A DNA stretch of 5,703 bases. Origin: Desulfobacterales bacterium (GTDB lineage Bacteria > Desulfobacterota > DSM-4660 > Desulfatiglandales > Desulfatiglandaceae). How positions within the stretch are numbered: the stretch's first letter is position 1; every line of letters starts with the position of its first letter. The DNA lies in assembly GCA_021107495.1 (NCBI GenBank), contig JAIOSR010000406.1, positions 1 through 5,703 of the forward strand. The letters are read 5' to 3'. Shown here piece after piece: positions 5,542 to 5,703 of this stretch. A model generated the notes under the pieces. That model saw nothing but the letters and a program-made list of their open reading frames with translations. It ran no database searches and had not been told where the DNA came from. Position numbers and translations under genes: made by a program.

Positions 5542-5703
5542 GGTCATAGCGTATTACTGCTCTTACAATCCTAATAATATGACCATAAACAATCTTGCCT
5601 CCTGGTACCCTCAGGATCAGGTTTCGGAAGCGCATACCTGACCTTCCGGTTTCCAAAAAGGAGAAAACCCACGCAATTTCTCAATAATCGGCGGGACTTT
5701 GTC
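5542..5703. other. Right-edge region, no supported gene
   Basis: GGTCATA (5542-5548) and TATGACC (5578-5584) form a short inverted repeat next to the element, and CAGGT/ACCTG and GGAAG/CTTCC pairs lie at about 5619-5648. A minus-strand frame is open from the right edge to a TGA at 5617-5619 (28 codons, beginning DKVPPIIEKLRGFSPFW). It could be the tail of a gene beyond the window, but it is too short to call. No RNA gene is recognised. Confidence 0.35.

Noticed and set aside
5450..5656. 68-codon minus-strand frame across the right arm of the 210-bp element
   Set aside because: It needs a TTG start, runs straight through the inverted-repeat arms and internal hairpin, and shows no recognisable protein pattern; the repeat structure explains the sequence better.

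Overview
The window looks like a piece of a bacterial chromosome of moderate GC content, most likely from an anaerobic Desulfobacterota (delta-proteobacterial) lineage. That placement is inferred from gene content: a DUF1786 protein, which is mainly a methanogen and delta-proteobacterial family, a long-form serine acetyltransferase directly followed by cysteine synthase, and AT-leaning intergenic DNA with palindromic repeats. Nothing here fixes the genus.

Left block (1-1576, minus strand). An enolase-superfamily enzyme of the muconate-lactonizing/dipeptide-epimerase type is followed after 10 bases by a PP-loop ATPase with an SGGKDS loop and a TtcA-like CxxC, which runs off the left edge. They look like one operon. 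A 333-base divergent intergenic region (1577-1909) separates them from a plus-strand gene for a DUF1786 protein (1910-2986). That protein has an actin/Hsp70-like phosphate-binding start and no assigned reaction.

Middle (2987-3302). This is the convergent junction between the DUF1786 gene and the cysteine operon. It holds two inverted copies of a 31-base palindromic sequence at 3061-3091 and 3247-3277. The left copy ends in a T-run and reads as an intrinsic terminator for the DUF1786 gene. The pair with the structured DNA between them also resembles a miniature inverted-repeat element of about 217 bp.

Right block (3303-5220, minus strand). cysE (serine O-acetyltransferase) and cysK (O-acetylserine sulfhydrylase) overlap by 8 bases, so the last two steps from serine to cysteine are encoded as a coupled pair. 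The CysE tail has no terminal isoleucine, the residue that normally docks into CysK.

Right end (5221-5703). I see no convincing gene here. A 210-bp element at 5332-5541 has 18-base terminal inverted repeats, a second pair of 21-base internal arms and GC-rich central hairpins. It sits about 110 bases upstream of cysE.

The most open questions are the role of the enolase/PP-loop pair, the role of the DUF1786 protein beside it, and the nature of the two palindromic intergenic elements. The cysEK part is ordinary cysteine biosynthesis.
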